A DNA stretch of 64,000 bases. It comes from Roseiarcus sp036489975. GTDB taxonomy: Bacteria > Pseudomonadota > Alphaproteobacteria > Rhizobiales > Beijerinckiaceae. The stretch covers positions 1 through 64,000 of the forward strand of contig DASXES010000049.1 of assembly GCA_036489975.1 (NCBI GenBank). Direction: 5' to 3'. Made by a program: the position numbers and the translations under genes. The notes under the pieces were generated by a model, which was not told the origin of the DNA, ran no database searches, and worked only from the letters and a program-made list of their open reading frames with translations. Below, one piece after another: positions 8,311 to 17,886 of the stretch (its first letter is position 1; the number at the start of each line of letters is the position of its first letter).

Positions 8311-9456
8311 TTACAGCTTGGCGACGACCGCGAGCTTGTTGATCTGCCCGTTCTCGTAGGCGCGCAGGAAGGCGTTGTAGTCCTTGAACGATACGCAGCC
8401 GTTGGAATCGCCATTGGGGCCAAGCATGAACGGATGCGCGAGGAGCCCCGCCCGGCCGTAGATTCCGCCTTCCCCGACCGGATTGAGGCGCAGCGCCTGC
8501 ACCCCGTGGAATGAGCCCTCCCGCAGCGTGAGCGTATAGAGATGCGGCGGGGTCGGGCCCCGCGCGCGCGCGCTCACGTAGCGCGGATCGTCCAGTGCGG
8601 GGCCCAGGCCCGAGTGGGCCTCGAGCCGCGTTCCATCCGGAAGATAAACGACGCGGGCCGAGATGTCGTAGACGGCGGTGTTTCGATCATAGCCGGAGAC
8701 CGGGGCCGAACGGCCGAAGGGCGACGGGAAGCTGAACAACGGTCCCCTGCCGAGGCCGGCGGCCTCCCTCTCCGTTTGCTCGGCGACGACTGACTGGCTG
8801 GCCGTGCGGGCTGGCGCAACGGAGGCGATCGCAGGCGCCCCTTGTGCAGGCGCCCCTTGGCGTCCCCAGCCGAACAGTTTCTCGAGAACGTTGCGGTTGT
8901 CGGCCGGAGCGGCGGGCCGAGCGACCGCCACCTCCGGTCGGGCCCAGCGCCGCGAGGGCGCTACCGGCTGCGTCGCGAGGTCGGTCGGACGGACCGGCGG
9001 CAGGGGGAAATTCTCGAGCGTCCCGACTTCGGGCGCCTCGCGCTCGGGCGGCGCCGGAAGGCTGCCGAGAGGCGCCATCGTCGGCCCAGGGGCGGGAGAG
9101 AAGGGTTCGAGGCTCGGCAGGGGGAATGGCGAGGCGGAAATGCGCGGCGCGGCTTCGAGGCTCGCCACCTGCGCCGATGGCTGCGGAGCGATCGGCTGCT
9201 TGAGCTGGGCGAGCACGTTCCCGTCGATGGCGATGTCGCCGAACGGCTTCGAGACGGACGGCGCCGGCGCCGTCACCGAGGTCCAATGGGAGAGCAGCCC
9301 TTCAGGGGCCGAGCCGCTCCAGTGCAACACCCAGACGCCAACAGCCCCGGCTAGGACCGCTGCGGCCGCGCCAGGGAGAATTTTGAGGAGAACTCGCCGA
9401 GGACCTTCCCCGCCCTCAAACGAAACGTCGTCGAATGTCGCGTCTATTCCGTTCAT
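8311..9456 (-). CDS. DUF2778 (L,D-transpeptidase-like) membrane-anchored protein
   Basis: A 381-residue protein with a short cytoplasmic N-terminus, one membrane helix (about residues 30-47, ending VGVWVLHW), a long Pro/Ala-rich linker, and a C-terminal DUF2778 domain of about 130 residues. The domain keeps the conserved HPFMLGPNGDSNGCVSFKDY stretch with the candidate nucleophile Cys and upstream His. DUF2778 is related to L,D-transpeptidases, and type VI effectors Tlde1 use this domain to modify peptidoglycan. Here, with an inner-membrane anchor and no secretion cluster, a housekeeping cell-wall role is more likely. The ATG at 9456 is preferred over the ORF's first start (9615) because it opens directly before the conserved helix region and has AGGGG nearby. 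Confidence 0.8.
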   Translation of the reverse strand: MNGIDATFDDVSFEGGEGPRRVLLKILPGAAAAVLAGAVGVWVLHWSGSAPEGLLSHWTSVTAPAPSVSKPFGDIAIDGNVLAQLKQPIAPQPSAQVASLEAAPRISASPFPLPSLEPFSPAPGPTMAPLGSLPAPPEREAPEVGTLENFPLPPVRPTDLATQPVAPSRRWARPEVAVARPAAPADNRNVLEKLFGWGRQGAPAQGAPAIASVAPARTASQSVVAEQTEREAAGLGRGPLFSFPSPFGRSAPVSGYDRNTAVYDISARVVYLPDGTRLEAHSGLGPALDDPRYVSARARGPTPPHLYTLTLREGSFHGVQALRLNPVGEGGIYGRAGLLAHPFMLGPNGDSNGCVSFKDYNAFLRAYENGQINKLAVVAKL

Positions 9457-9721
9457 CCCCTGCCCTACGCATACGGCCCGCAATTGATTCAAATTACCGC
9501 GTACGCATTGAGCGTTTCTTAACGCAGTCCCGCGCCCGAGGCCAGCCGGGCGCGGAAAACGTTCCGCGGCCTGGCTCTCACTTTTTCGAACGTGTGGCAT
9601 GGCCGCCACAGACATGACAGTCGCTGCCCGTAGTTAGACCGTCCGCTTCCGGATAGGTTTGGAGGCGGAACGCCCCGAAGCCCTGTGTCCGGGCGGCGGG
9701 AGACCGGGAAGGTTCTGTCTC

Positions 9722-12673
9722 TCAAGCGACCGCCGCGCCCATCAGTTTTCGCGCGGCCGCCGCGTTCATCGGCTGGCCGAACGCAGCGCCTTGAGCGAAT
9801 TGGCAGCCAAGCTGGGCGAGCTCGACCGCGTCGGATTCCGTCTCGGCCCCCTCGGAGATGACGTCCATCCCGATCTCCTGCGCCATGGCTACGATCGAAC
9901 GCAGGATAGGCGACCGGGCGCCGAAGGCGTTGGGCCTGACCAGCGAGGCGTCGATTCGCATCGCGTCGAACCGGTACTCCGGCAAGTGTCCGAGCGAGGT
10001 GTAGCCGGCGCCGAACCGGTCGAGCATGAGGGCTGCGCCAATTTCGCGCACCCGCTGCAGCAGGGCCGCGGCGTATTCCGGGTTTTCCATCACCAGGCTC
10101 TCCGCCGCGGCGAGCTTTAGCGAGCCCCGATGGACGTAGTGGCGCCCAAGCGCCTCGCGCACGTCGAGAAGGAGATCATGGCTCAGCATCTGGCGCGAGG
10201 ACGCGGCGACGGTGGCGAAGATCGGCGGATTGACCTCGAGCGCCTTCTGCCAGGCCGCCAGCTCCCTGGCGGTCGCCTCCAGAGCGTAGGCGCCGATGTC
10301 GACGATCGCGCCGGTCGATTCCGCGGCGGAAAGGAATTCATCCTCGTCGAGCACGCCGAGCCTCGGATGGCGCCAACGGATCAGCGACTGGAATCCAGCG
10401 ACTGTGCGATCCTCCAGACGCACGATCGGGCGGAACAGAATGGAGATCTCGCCGCGCTCGAGCGCGCGGCGCATGTCATTCTCGAGCGTCTGCCGGTCGG
10501 TGCGATTCGAGCGCATGGTGGGGGCGAAGATTTCCACCCGATCGCCGCCGGCCTTCTTGGCGTTGGCGAGGGCGAGCTGAGCATCGGCGAGCAGATCGCC
10601 GCCCTTGTCGTGCAGCTTCGGATTGTACTGCGCTGCGCCGATCGAAACCGAGAGCGCGATCTCGCGTTCGCCAAAGCTGATGGGGGCGGCGAGCGCGGCG
10701 CGCAAGACGTCGATCCTCGCGGCCGCCTCCATCGACTGCGGTTCGGCGAGCACGATCGCGCCAAAGGTGTCGCCGCCGAGGCGAGCCAGCGTGTCGCCCG
10801 GGCGGAAATCGCGCGCCAGACGGCGCGCCACCGCCAGCAGGGCCGAATCGCCGATCGACAACCCGTAGGAATCGTTGACCGACCGGAACTCGTCGATGTC
10901 GATCACCATCACCGTCGGGACACTCCCTCCGGGCTTCTGGGCGAGCAGGATCGCCGCGCCCAGGCGGTCGTTGAACAGCTCGCGATTGGGAAGGCCGGTC
11001 AGGTTGTCGTGAACCGCGTCATGGAGCATGCGCTCCTCGGCCGATTTAAGCTCGGTGACGTCCGACAGCGAGCCGATGACCCTCACCACCTCGCCGTCGG
11101 CGCTGATGACCGGCCGGGCTTTGAGAACGTACCAGAAATAATGCCCGTCCGGTCCGCGCAGGCGGAGATCGTGATTGATCCGGCCCGAGCGCTGATGGAG
11201 CAGTCCATCGAGCGCCAGGGTGTAGCGGTCGCGGTCGAGAGGATGCAGCACGTCGAGCCAGGTCGCCGCCGGGCCCTCGAGCGCGCCGCGCTTCAGGCCA
11301 AGCTGGGTTTCGATCGCCTCCGCGCCGTTCACTTCGTCGGTCAAGACGTTCCAGTCAAAGACCGCCTCGCCCGATCCGGTCATGGCGAGCGAGCGCCGGT
11401 CGGCGTCGGGGCCGCTGTCCATGGCGCCGCCCGAGCCGGAGAACGCGAATTGCATCACCGTGAAGCCGATCAGCATGACGATCAGCACCAGGCCGCCGAC
11501 CAGGCCGGGCGCCGCGAGGTCGTTGGTCAGATAACCGAGCGCCGCCGCTCCCGCGGCCACCACCCAGACTGCGAGCAGATACCAGGTGGGGATGAGCATC
11601 ACCGCGCGGTCGGAGCCGCGCGCCGCGAGGCTGAGGATGAGCAGGAAGCCAACGCCAGCGACAGTCGCGATGGAGATTCGCGCCACCCCCGCCGCGACCG
11701 ACGGATTATAGACCGATAGCCCGACCACGGCCGCCATCAGAAGAAGCCAGGCGAGCGCGAAATGGGTGTAGCGCACGTGCCATCGGCGCAGATTGAGGTA
11801 GGCGAACAGGAATATGATGAGGGTCGCCCCGATCGTCGCCTCGACGCCGGCGCGCCAGATTCGCTCCGAGGCGTCCGAAAGCCCGAACATCTTGCGCCAG
11901 AAGCCGAAATCGATGCAGACATAGGCGAACACGGCCCAGGCGAGCGCCGCGGCGGCGGGAAAGATCATGGCGCCGCGCACCACGAACACGATCGTCAGAA
12001 ACAGGGCCAGGAGGCCCGCGATGCCGATCAGAATCCCTTCATAGAGCGTGAGGCTGGTCGACTTGTCCTTGAAGGCGTCCGGCTCCCACAAATAGAGCTG
12101 CGGCAGGTTCGGCGAACGCAGCTCTGCGACATAGGTTACGGTCGTTCCCGGATCCAGGGTGAGACGGAAGACATCGGCGTCCGCGTTGTCCTCGCGCTCC
12201 GGCGCCGCGCCCTGGCTCGCGGTAATCGTCGTGATTCGCGACGAGCCGAGATCCGGCCAGATGAGGCCCGAGCCGACAAAGCGGAAATGCGGCGCCACGA
12301 TCAGCCGCGTCAATTGCTCATCGGAATCGTTGGTCAGCGCGAACACGATCCACGCGGGCTGCGCTCCCGGCTCGAGCGCGCTGACCTCGATACGCCGAAC
12401 GATGCCGTCCGCGCCGGGCGCGGTCGACACCTGGATGCGATCGCCCTGGGCGCTGTGCCGCTCGACGGCCCGGGTGAGGTCGATGGCGTCCGAATCGGGT
12501 GACACCCTGACCGACTGCACGGCCCAGGCGGCCGGGCACAGCGCGGTCAATCCGGCGATCAGGACCATGACGGCGATGAGGCCGCGCCAGACGCCAATAG
12601 CGCGCTTTGCCGGCCCATTCGCGCGAGCCGCCGCGTGAGGGCGCGGGCGATCGTTGGCGATCGGTTCAGTCAA
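9722..12673 (-). CDS. Membrane PAS-GGDEF-EAL protein with degenerate catalytic motifs
   Basis: A 983-residue protein: signal or first helix (about 30-52), periplasmic domain (about 53-205) resembling 7TMR-DISM extracellular domains, about seven membrane helices (210-410), PAS (about 435-545), GGDEF (about 550-715) and EAL (about 730-975). Catalytic motifs are eroded: GGDEF reads GGDTF (633-637), EAL reads QSL (762-764), and the usual DDFG pair reads DRFG (885-888). The catalytic Glu of the phosphodiesterase is therefore Gln. It is probably a c-di-GMP binding or regulatory protein rather than an enzyme. The start overlaps the end of the upstream acetyltransferase gene by 8 bases, so the two are probably translated in one transcript with the thrC run. 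Confidence 0.9.
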   Translation of the reverse strand: MTEPIANDRPRPHAAARANGPAKRAIGVWRGLIAVMVLIAGLTALCPAAWAVQSVRVSPDSDAIDLTRAVERHSAQGDRIQVSTAPGADGIVRRIEVSALEPGAQPAWIVFALTNDSDEQLTRLIVAPHFRFVGSGLIWPDLGSSRITTITASQGAAPEREDNADADVFRLTLDPGTTVTYVAELRSPNLPQLYLWEPDAFKDKSTSLTLYEGILIGIAGLLALFLTIVFVVRGAMIFPAAAALAWAVFAYVCIDFGFWRKMFGLSDASERIWRAGVEATIGATLIIFLFAYLNLRRWHVRYTHFALAWLLLMAAVVGLSVYNPSVAAGVARISIATVAGVGFLLILSLAARGSDRAVMLIPTWYLLAVWVVAAGAAALGYLTNDLAAPGLVGGLVLIVMLIGFTVMQFAFSGSGGAMDSGPDADRRSLAMTGSGEAVFDWNVLTDEVNGAEAIETQLGLKRGALEGPAATWLDVLHPLDRDRYTLALDGLLHQRSGRINHDLRLRGPDGHYFWYVLKARPVISADGEVVRVIGSLSDVTELKSAEERMLHDAVHDNLTGLPNRELFNDRLGAAILLAQKPGGSVPTVMVIDIDEFRSVNDSYGLSIGDSALLAVARRLARDFRPGDTLARLGGDTFGAIVLAEPQSMEAAARIDVLRAALAAPISFGEREIALSVSIGAAQYNPKLHDKGGDLLADAQLALANAKKAGGDRVEIFAPTMRSNRTDRQTLENDMRRALERGEISILFRPIVRLEDRTVAGFQSLIRWRHPRLGVLDEDEFLSAAESTGAIVDIGAYALEATARELAAWQKALEVNPPIFATVAASSRQMLSHDLLLDVREALGRHYVHRGSLKLAAAESLVMENPEYAAALLQRVREIGAALMLDRFGAGYTSLGHLPEYRFDAMRIDASLVRPNAFGARSPILRSIVAMAQEIGMDVISEGAETESDAVELAQLGCQFAQGAAFGQPMNAAAARKLMGAAVA

Positions 12674-13277
12674 GATTGGCCCACGTCTGTCGCGGACGCG
12701 CGTCGCTTTCGACCAGCCCGAACAGGATATGGTCGCGCCAGGCCCCGTTGATCCTCAGGAATCCGCGCGCGTGGCCTTCACGCCGGAAGCCGTTGCGCTC
12801 AAGGAGCGCGATGGACGGCGCATTTTCCGGGATGCAGGCGGCTTCGATCCGATGCAGCCGCACCCTGGCGAAGGCGAATTCGACCGTCGTCGCGACCGCT
12901 CGCGTCATCCTGCCTTTGCCCGCATACGGCGCTCCCATCCAGTAGCCGAGCGTCCCGCTCTGCGACACGCCGCGCCGCACGCCGCCGAGCGTGATCCCGC
13001 CCAGGAGTTCGTCATTCCCGCTGTCGAAAATGAGGAACGAATAGGCCTCGTCGCGAGCCATGTCGTCGTCCTGGCGCCGGAGCCGTCGGCGAAACGCAGC
13101 GCGGGTCAGATCATCGTCCGGCCAGGTCGGCTCCCAGGGTTCAAGAAAACCGCGGCTCATGGCGCGCAGCCTCGACCACAACGGGTAGTCGGATGGCGAC
13201 GCCGGCCGCAGATACAAGCCGTCGCCGCGCAGGAGCGGCTCCGGACTAGCCGTCCGCGACAGGCCGAAAAGCGCCAT
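12666..13277 (-). CDS. GNAT N-acetyltransferase (RimJ/RimL type)
   Basis: A 203-residue GNAT-fold acetyltransferase of the ribosomal-protein-alanine acetyltransferase branch. Visible features are the N-terminal LYLRPASPSDYPLW strand-helix, the ELLGGITLGGV beta strand, the acetyl-CoA-binding region YAGKGRMTRAV (a Q/RxxGxG/A variant) and the C-terminal ENAPSIALLERNGFRREG block, nearly diagnostic for RimJ-like proteins. The substrate is unknown. The gene abuts the M16 peptidase gene upstream (its start shares base 13277 with that gene's end) and overlaps the following GGDEF/EAL gene by 8 bases, in a conserved rhizobial order thrC, M16, GNAT, EAL. Confidence 0.9.
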   Translation of the reverse strand: MALFGLSRTASPEPLLRGDGLYLRPASPSDYPLWSRLRAMSRGFLEPWEPTWPDDDLTRAAFRRRLRRQDDDMARDEAYSFLIFDSGNDELLGGITLGGVRRGVSQSGTLGYWMGAPYAGKGRMTRAVATTVEFAFARVRLHRIEAACIPENAPSIALLERNGFRREGHARGFLRINGAWRDHILFGLVESDARPRQTWANLD

Positions 13278-14539
13278 TATAGCCCTTTCAACGCGCGGGC
13301 GATCTTCGCCCGGCCGGGAACCTTGCCGACGGCGCCGACAGCCGCCACGGCGGGGGGCGATTTAAGCATGGCGGCGCCGGTTTTGCGAACCTCTTCGAGG
13401 GTGACGGCGTCGACGCGGGCGAGCATCTCGTCGAACGAAAGCGGCCGCCCGTAGACCTGCATCTGGCGCGAGAGCTGGTGGACGCGCGCCGCGGGCTGCT
13501 CGAAGGCGGACACAAGCGAAACCTTCATCTGCGCCTTGACGCGGCGAATCTCCGATTCCTCCAGCCCCCGCGTCGCCTCCGCGAGGCAGTCGAGCGAAGC
13601 CGCGACCACCTCCGCCGCATCCCCATCGGCCGAGCCGGCGTAGAAGCCGAACAGGCCGGTGTCGATGAAGTCCCAGTGGAATCCATAGATCGAATAGGCG
13701 AGGCCGCGCTTCTCGCGCACTTCCTGGAAGAGCCGCGACGACATGCCCCCGCCCACCGCGGCAGCGAAGACCTGAGCGGCGTCGTGGTCCGGCGCGCCGG
13801 CGGACCGGCCCTCGAAGCCCACCACGACATGCGTCTGTTCGAGCCGTCGTCTAAGCTTGGTCTCGCCGCCGCGATAGGCGGCGGGCTCCTCGGCCGGCGC
13901 TGGCGCGACGTGGAGCTTTTCGAGGCGAGATTGAGCCAGGGCAAGGATATGCTCGTGCTCGACCGCCCCGGCCGCGGCGACGACCGTGGCGTCGGCGCTA
14001 TAGCGGCGGCCCAGATAGTCGTCGATGGCCGGCCGGTCGAAGGCCTCGACGCCCTGGCGCGTGCCGAGGATCGGCCGGCCGATCGGCTGGTCCGGAAAGG
14101 CGGTCGTCGTGAGGAGATCGAACACCAGGTCGTCCGGCGTGTCCTCGACCGAGCCGATCTCCTGGAGGATGACGTTCTTCTCCCGTTTGAGTTCATCCGG
14201 GTCGAAGGCGCTTTCGGTCAGAAGGTCGCCCATCACGTCGAGCGCGAGCTCGACGTCGTCGCCCATGAGGCGGGCGAAATAGCTCGTCCGCTCGATTCCG
14301 GTCTCCGCATTGAGATCGCCGCCGACGTTCTCGATCGCCTCGGCGATTTCGCGGGCGCTTCGACGGCGCGTGCCCTTGAACGCCATGTGCTCGATGAAAT
14401 GCGAGAGTCCGTGCTCGCTCGCGCGCTCGTAACGCGTTCCCGCGGCGACGAAGACGCCGATCGCCGCAGTCTTCACGTGAGGCGTCGTCTCGGTGATGAC
14501 GGTGAGCCCGGAAGGAAGGCTGGTGACTTGAGCGCTCAC
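13277..14539 (-). CDS. M16-family zinc peptidase (mitochondrial-processing-peptidase-like)
   Basis: A 420-residue M16 peptidase with the inverted zinc motif HFIEH (residues 47-51) followed by MAFKGT, and a downstream Glu in the GGDLNAETGIERTSYF segment as third ligand. The length fits the single-chain bacterial homologues of the mitochondrial processing peptidase beta subunit, which cleave peptides or N-terminal extensions in the cytosol. The C-terminal domain carries the Gly-rich loop VGGGMSSRLFQEVREKRGLAYS, which is conserved. The start overlaps the thrC stop region by 4 bases (ATGA), indicating translational coupling. The function in this genus is not known. Confidence 0.93.
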   Translation of the reverse strand: MSAQVTSLPSGLTVITETTPHVKTAAIGVFVAAGTRYERASEHGLSHFIEHMAFKGTRRRSAREIAEAIENVGGDLNAETGIERTSYFARLMGDDVELALDVMGDLLTESAFDPDELKREKNVILQEIGSVEDTPDDLVFDLLTTTAFPDQPIGRPILGTRQGVEAFDRPAIDDYLGRRYSADATVVAAAGAVEHEHILALAQSRLEKLHVAPAPAEEPAAYRGGETKLRRRLEQTHVVVGFEGRSAGAPDHDAAQVFAAAVGGGMSSRLFQEVREKRGLAYSIYGFHWDFIDTGLFGFYAGSADGDAAEVVAASLDCLAEATRGLEESEIRRVKAQMKVSLVSAFEQPAARVHQLSRQMQVYGRPLSFDEMLARVDAVTLEEVRKTGAAMLKSPPAVAAVGAVGKVPGRAKIARALKGL

Positions 14540-15939
14540 GCGGCGGCTCGCAAGGTCTGGCGCAGATGATCGGCGACCGCCCGGCGGTCATTGGGCAAAA
14601 TGACGATCGCTTCCTTGCGCTCCATGAGATCCTTGAGGCGCTCCGGCAGCGGGGGCCGCACCCCGGTCGCGCGCTCGACCGCGTCGGGAAATTTCGCCGG
14701 ATGGGCCGTGGCGAGAGCGACGACCGGGGTCGCCGGCGCGGCGCCAAGCGCCTTTCGCGCGGCGCCAACGCCGACCGCGCTGTGCGGGTCGATGATCATG
14801 CCGCTCTCGCGGTAGATGCGACCCATCTCGTCGGCGCAGGCGGCCTCATCGACCCGGAACGCGTCGAAGTCGGCGCGAATGCGCTCGAGAGCAGGCGCCG
14901 GAATCGTGAATGAGCCCTGTTTGGCGAGCGCGTTCATCTGCGCGACCACTTGACCAGGGTCGCGGCCGGACGCCTCGAACAAGAGGCGCTCGAAATTGGA
15001 GGAGACCTGGATGTCCATCGACGGCGACTGGGTCGCCTTGACCTCCTTGGGCGCATAAAGCCCGGTGGCCAGCGCGCGGGCGAGAATGTCGTTGTCGTTG
15101 GTCGCGATGATCAGACGCTCGATCGGCAGCCCCATCCGCTTGGCGTAATAGCCCGCAAATATGTCGCCGAAATTGCCGGTCGGAACGGCGAAGGACACCG
15201 CCCGGTCAGGGGCGCCGAGCGCGACGGCGCTGAAGAAATAATAGACGATCTGCGCCAGGATGCGCGCCCAGTTGATGGAATTGACGCCGGAAAGGCCCAT
15301 TTCGTCGCGAAAGGCCAGATCGCCGAACAGCTCCTTGACGATGCGCTGACAGTCGTCGAACGAGCCTTGAATCGCGAGCGCATGGATGTTCGGCCGATCG
15401 AGCGTCGTCATCTGCCGGCGCTGCACGTCCGACACCCGCCCCTGCGGATAGAGGATGAACACTTCGACCTGGGACTGCTCGGCGAAAGCCTCGATCGCCG
15501 CGGCGCCGGTGTCGCCCGAAGTCGCCCCGATAATTGTTGCTCGCGCGCCGCGGCGCCGCAGGACGCGGTTCATCGCCTGTCCCAGCCACTGCATGGCGAA
15601 ATCCTTGAACGCCAGCGTCGGTCCGTGGAAAAGTTCGAGCGCGAACAGATTGGCGTCGATCTGCGTGACCGGCGCGACCGCCGCATGACGGAAGTCGGCA
15701 TAGGCGGCCGCAGTCAGGGCGTTCATTTCCTCGTGATCGAAATCCTCACCGAGGAAGGGCGCCATGATCCGGGCCGCGGCTTCGGGATAGGCCAAGCCCC
15801 TCAAGCTGCGGATCGCCTCCGGCCCCCACTCGGGAATCGCGAGCGGCAGGTAGAGTCCCCCGTCACGCGCCAACCCCGCGAGAAGAGCGTCCGCGAAACC
15901 AAGCGTCGGCGCGGCGCCGCGCGTCGAAACATAATGCAC
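14536..15939 (-). CDS. thrC: Threonine synthase
   Basis: A 467-residue PLP enzyme that converts O-phosphohomoserine to threonine, the last step of threonine synthesis. It begins with the family's MHYVSTRG and ALLAGLARDGGLYLP signature; the PLP lysine is K112 in the GPTLAFKDFAM motif. The Gly-rich phosphate-binding segment (GATSGDTGAAA) and the FAVPTGNFGD block are intact. The length matches the fungal/proteobacterial long class. It leads a tightly packed minus-strand run with the M16 peptidase (4-base overlap), acetyltransferase and EAL genes. The 224 bases upstream separate it from the divergent cfa gene and probably contain both promoters. Confidence 0.96.
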   Translation of the reverse strand: MHYVSTRGAAPTLGFADALLAGLARDGGLYLPLAIPEWGPEAIRSLRGLAYPEAAARIMAPFLGEDFDHEEMNALTAAAYADFRHAAVAPVTQIDANLFALELFHGPTLAFKDFAMQWLGQAMNRVLRRRGARATIIGATSGDTGAAAIEAFAEQSQVEVFILYPQGRVSDVQRRQMTTLDRPNIHALAIQGSFDDCQRIVKELFGDLAFRDEMGLSGVNSINWARILAQIVYYFFSAVALGAPDRAVSFAVPTGNFGDIFAGYYAKRMGLPIERLIIATNDNDILARALATGLYAPKEVKATQSPSMDIQVSSNFERLLFEASGRDPGQVVAQMNALAKQGSFTIPAPALERIRADFDAFRVDEAACADEMGRIYRESGMIIDPHSAVGVGAARKALGAAPATPVVALATAHPAKFPDAVERATGVRPPLPERLKDLMERKEAIVILPNDRRAVADHLRQTLRAAA

Positions 15940-16163
15940 GATCAGGGAATCCTTGGCCGGGTCCGGTCCTCTAGCGCAAATTCCGTCTAAGGGGAACGAC
16001 CGCGGACTTGGTCAGGGAATGAGGCCAAAACAAGACGATCTCATTCAGGGGTTTGCGTCAGCCGAATGCCCGCCGCGCCACATTCGCACTTGAAATCGCC
16101 TAACAACCTTCCGTAACCTGACACAATGACAACAAAGCGCGGTCGGCGGGTGCGCCGGTCGAA

Positions 16164-17432
16164 ATGGGATCGCTAGGGATGAGTGCGGCGTTTCGGGCTT
16201 TTTTGCGGAGACTGGTTCGCAAGGGTCGTCTCGAAGTGGAGACCGCGGACGGGGTCGTCGGGACATACGGGGATGGCGTCGGGCCGCTGCTGGGCGCCAA
16301 ACTTCTCGATTCTGCGGCGGAACGCCGTCTCATGCTCAATCCGGCGCTGGCGCTCGGCGAACTCTACATGGATGGGCGGATGGTCGTAACCAGAGGCGAG
16401 CTTTACGACCTCCTGGAGCTCGGCGCGCGCAATCTCGCCGACTTTGAGAATCAGACGTGGGTCAAGGCGCTGAACAAGGCGCGCCTGGCGTTTCGCGGCC
16501 TCCACCAGCGCAACCATCGGCGCAACGCCAAACGCAACGTCGCCAGCCACTACGATCTCGATCAGCGGCTTTACAATCTCTTCCTGGACGCCGACCGACA
16601 ATATTCCTGCGCCTATTTTGAATATCCCGGCCAGTCGCTCGATGACGCTCAAACCGCCAAGAAGCGCCATCTCGCCTCGAAGCTTCTGCCGACGGACGGC
16701 TCGAGCACGCTCGACATCGGCTGCGGCTTCGGCGGTCTTGCGCTCTACCTCGCCGGCGTCGCCGGCGCGCGGGTGACGGGGGTGACCTTGTCCGAGGAGC
16801 AGTTCGCCGTCGCGACCGCTCGCGCCCGTGACACCGGCCTCGCCGACCGGGTCGAATTCCGGCTGCAGGATTATCGCGACGTCCCCGAGACGTTTGACCG
16901 TATTGTCTCGGTCGGCATGTTCGAGCATGTCGGCGTCAACCACTATGACGAGTTCTTCACCAAGGTCCGCGGCCTGCTCAAGGACGATGGGGTGATGCTG
17001 CTCCATGCCATTGGCCGCAACTCCGTTCCCGGCGTCACCAACGCCTGGATTCGCAAATATATCTTTCCCGGCGGCTACATTCCGAGCCTGTCCGAAGTGC
17101 TGCCGGCGATCGAACGGGCCGGCCTCTACGTGTCGGATATCGAGATTCTTCGCCTGCACTATGCCGAAACGCTGCGGCTCTGGCGCGAACGGTTCATGGC
17201 GCGGTGGGACGAGGCGGCCAAACTCTACGACGAGCGCTTCTGCCGGATGTGGGAATTCTATCTCGCGGGTTCGGAGACCGCGTTCCGCATCGACGCGCAT
17301 ATGGTGTTCCAGATTCAGCTGGCGAAGCGTCAGGACGTGGCGCCGCTGACCCGCGACTATATCCCGGAGCGGGAGGCTGAGCTTCGGCGCCGTGAGGCCG
17401 CGCGCTCCCAGATGCGGCACGCTGCGGAATAG
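16164..17432 (+). CDS. cfa: Cyclopropane-fatty-acyl-phospholipid synthase
   Basis: A 422-residue enzyme that methylenates cis-unsaturated acyl chains of membrane phospholipids using S-adenosylmethionine. The SAM-binding motif LDIGCGFGG is at about 183-191, and the family blocks HYDLDQRLYNLFLD, YSCAYFEYP, SVGMFEHVG and FPGGYIPSLSE are all visible. The C-terminal region with the WRERFMARWD and YDERFCRMWEFYL blocks is typical of full-length Cfa. The start could also be the ATG at 16179 (MSAAFRAFL), which lies just after a GGG. Expression of this family usually rises in stationary phase or under acid stress; I see no clear promoter. Confidence 0.94.
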   Translation: MGSLGMSAAFRAFLRRLVRKGRLEVETADGVVGTYGDGVGPLLGAKLLDSAAERRLMLNPALALGELYMDGRMVVTRGELYDLLELGARNLADFENQTWVKALNKARLAFRGLHQRNHRRNAKRNVASHYDLDQRLYNLFLDADRQYSCAYFEYPGQSLDDAQTAKKRHLASKLLPTDGSSTLDIGCGFGGLALYLAGVAGARVTGVTLSEEQFAVATARARDTGLADRVEFRLQDYRDVPETFDRIVSVGMFEHVGVNHYDEFFTKVRGLLKDDGVMLLHAIGRNSVPGVTNAWIRKYIFPGGYIPSLSEVLPAIERAGLYVSDIEILRLHYAETLRLWRERFMARWDEAAKLYDERFCRMWEFYLAGSETAFRIDAHMVFQIQLAKRQDVAPLTRDYIPEREAELRRREAARSQMRHAAE

Positions 17433-17886
17433 GACCTGACCGTCATGGCGCTAGAAAGCCTGCGGCTCGCTTAGCGGCGTTTTACCGGCGTGGCCCTAAT
17501 GTTTTCAATATGTTACGACCCCGTTTAGTTCCGTGGTCCGTTTCTGGCGGTTTTAGCGTCTGGCGGCCCATTAACAACATTTATTTTGTGTTTTATTGGT
17601 GGAGCGCTGTGGTGAAGGCTTTATACCCATTCCATTTGAGCGCGACTCGATCCGCGTATCAGAATCTTGGCCTCACGGGACGGTAGTCCTCGTGACGCGT
17701 GACGATGGGCAGGCAGCCGACATCGCAGGGGTCCTGAGACTGGGCGCAAGGACTCAGTGACTCGCTAATCGCGCCGCAACACTTTGAAAAGATTGATTCC
17801 GGACTCGTAAATGGCGAGGGGCGAGCCCTCACGATCCGCAGCCGCAGACGGGGCCCTCAGGCCCACTTGGGAGCGAGGAGCCCCCC
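17433..17886. other. Intergenic region with partial dispersed repeat, no gene seen
   Basis: A 454-base gap between the 3' end of cfa and the 3' end of the YbjQ-like gene, so it lies between convergent genes. It is more AT-rich than its surroundings around 17500-17620. At 17621-17656 it contains a partial copy of the dispersed repeat found whole at 5821-5942 and 57932-58053 (same orientation as the latter). Short direct repeats TCTGGCGG occur near 17543 and 17560. I found no supported open reading frame or tRNA. Confidence 0.6.

Noticed and set aside
8311..9456. DUF2778 protein as a type VI secretion effector (Tlde1)
   Set aside because: No T6SS, immunity or adaptor gene nearby and the protein carries an inner-membrane anchor.
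10130..11719. 529-residue plus-strand frame across the GGDEF/EAL gene
   Set aside because: Antisense shadow with unnatural composition; the minus strand has recognisable PAS, GGDEF and EAL domains.
16088..16125. TTGAAA / TAAC elements upstream of cfa as a promoter
   Set aside because: Only 3 of 6 bases fit the -10 consensus at acceptable spacing; not enough to call.
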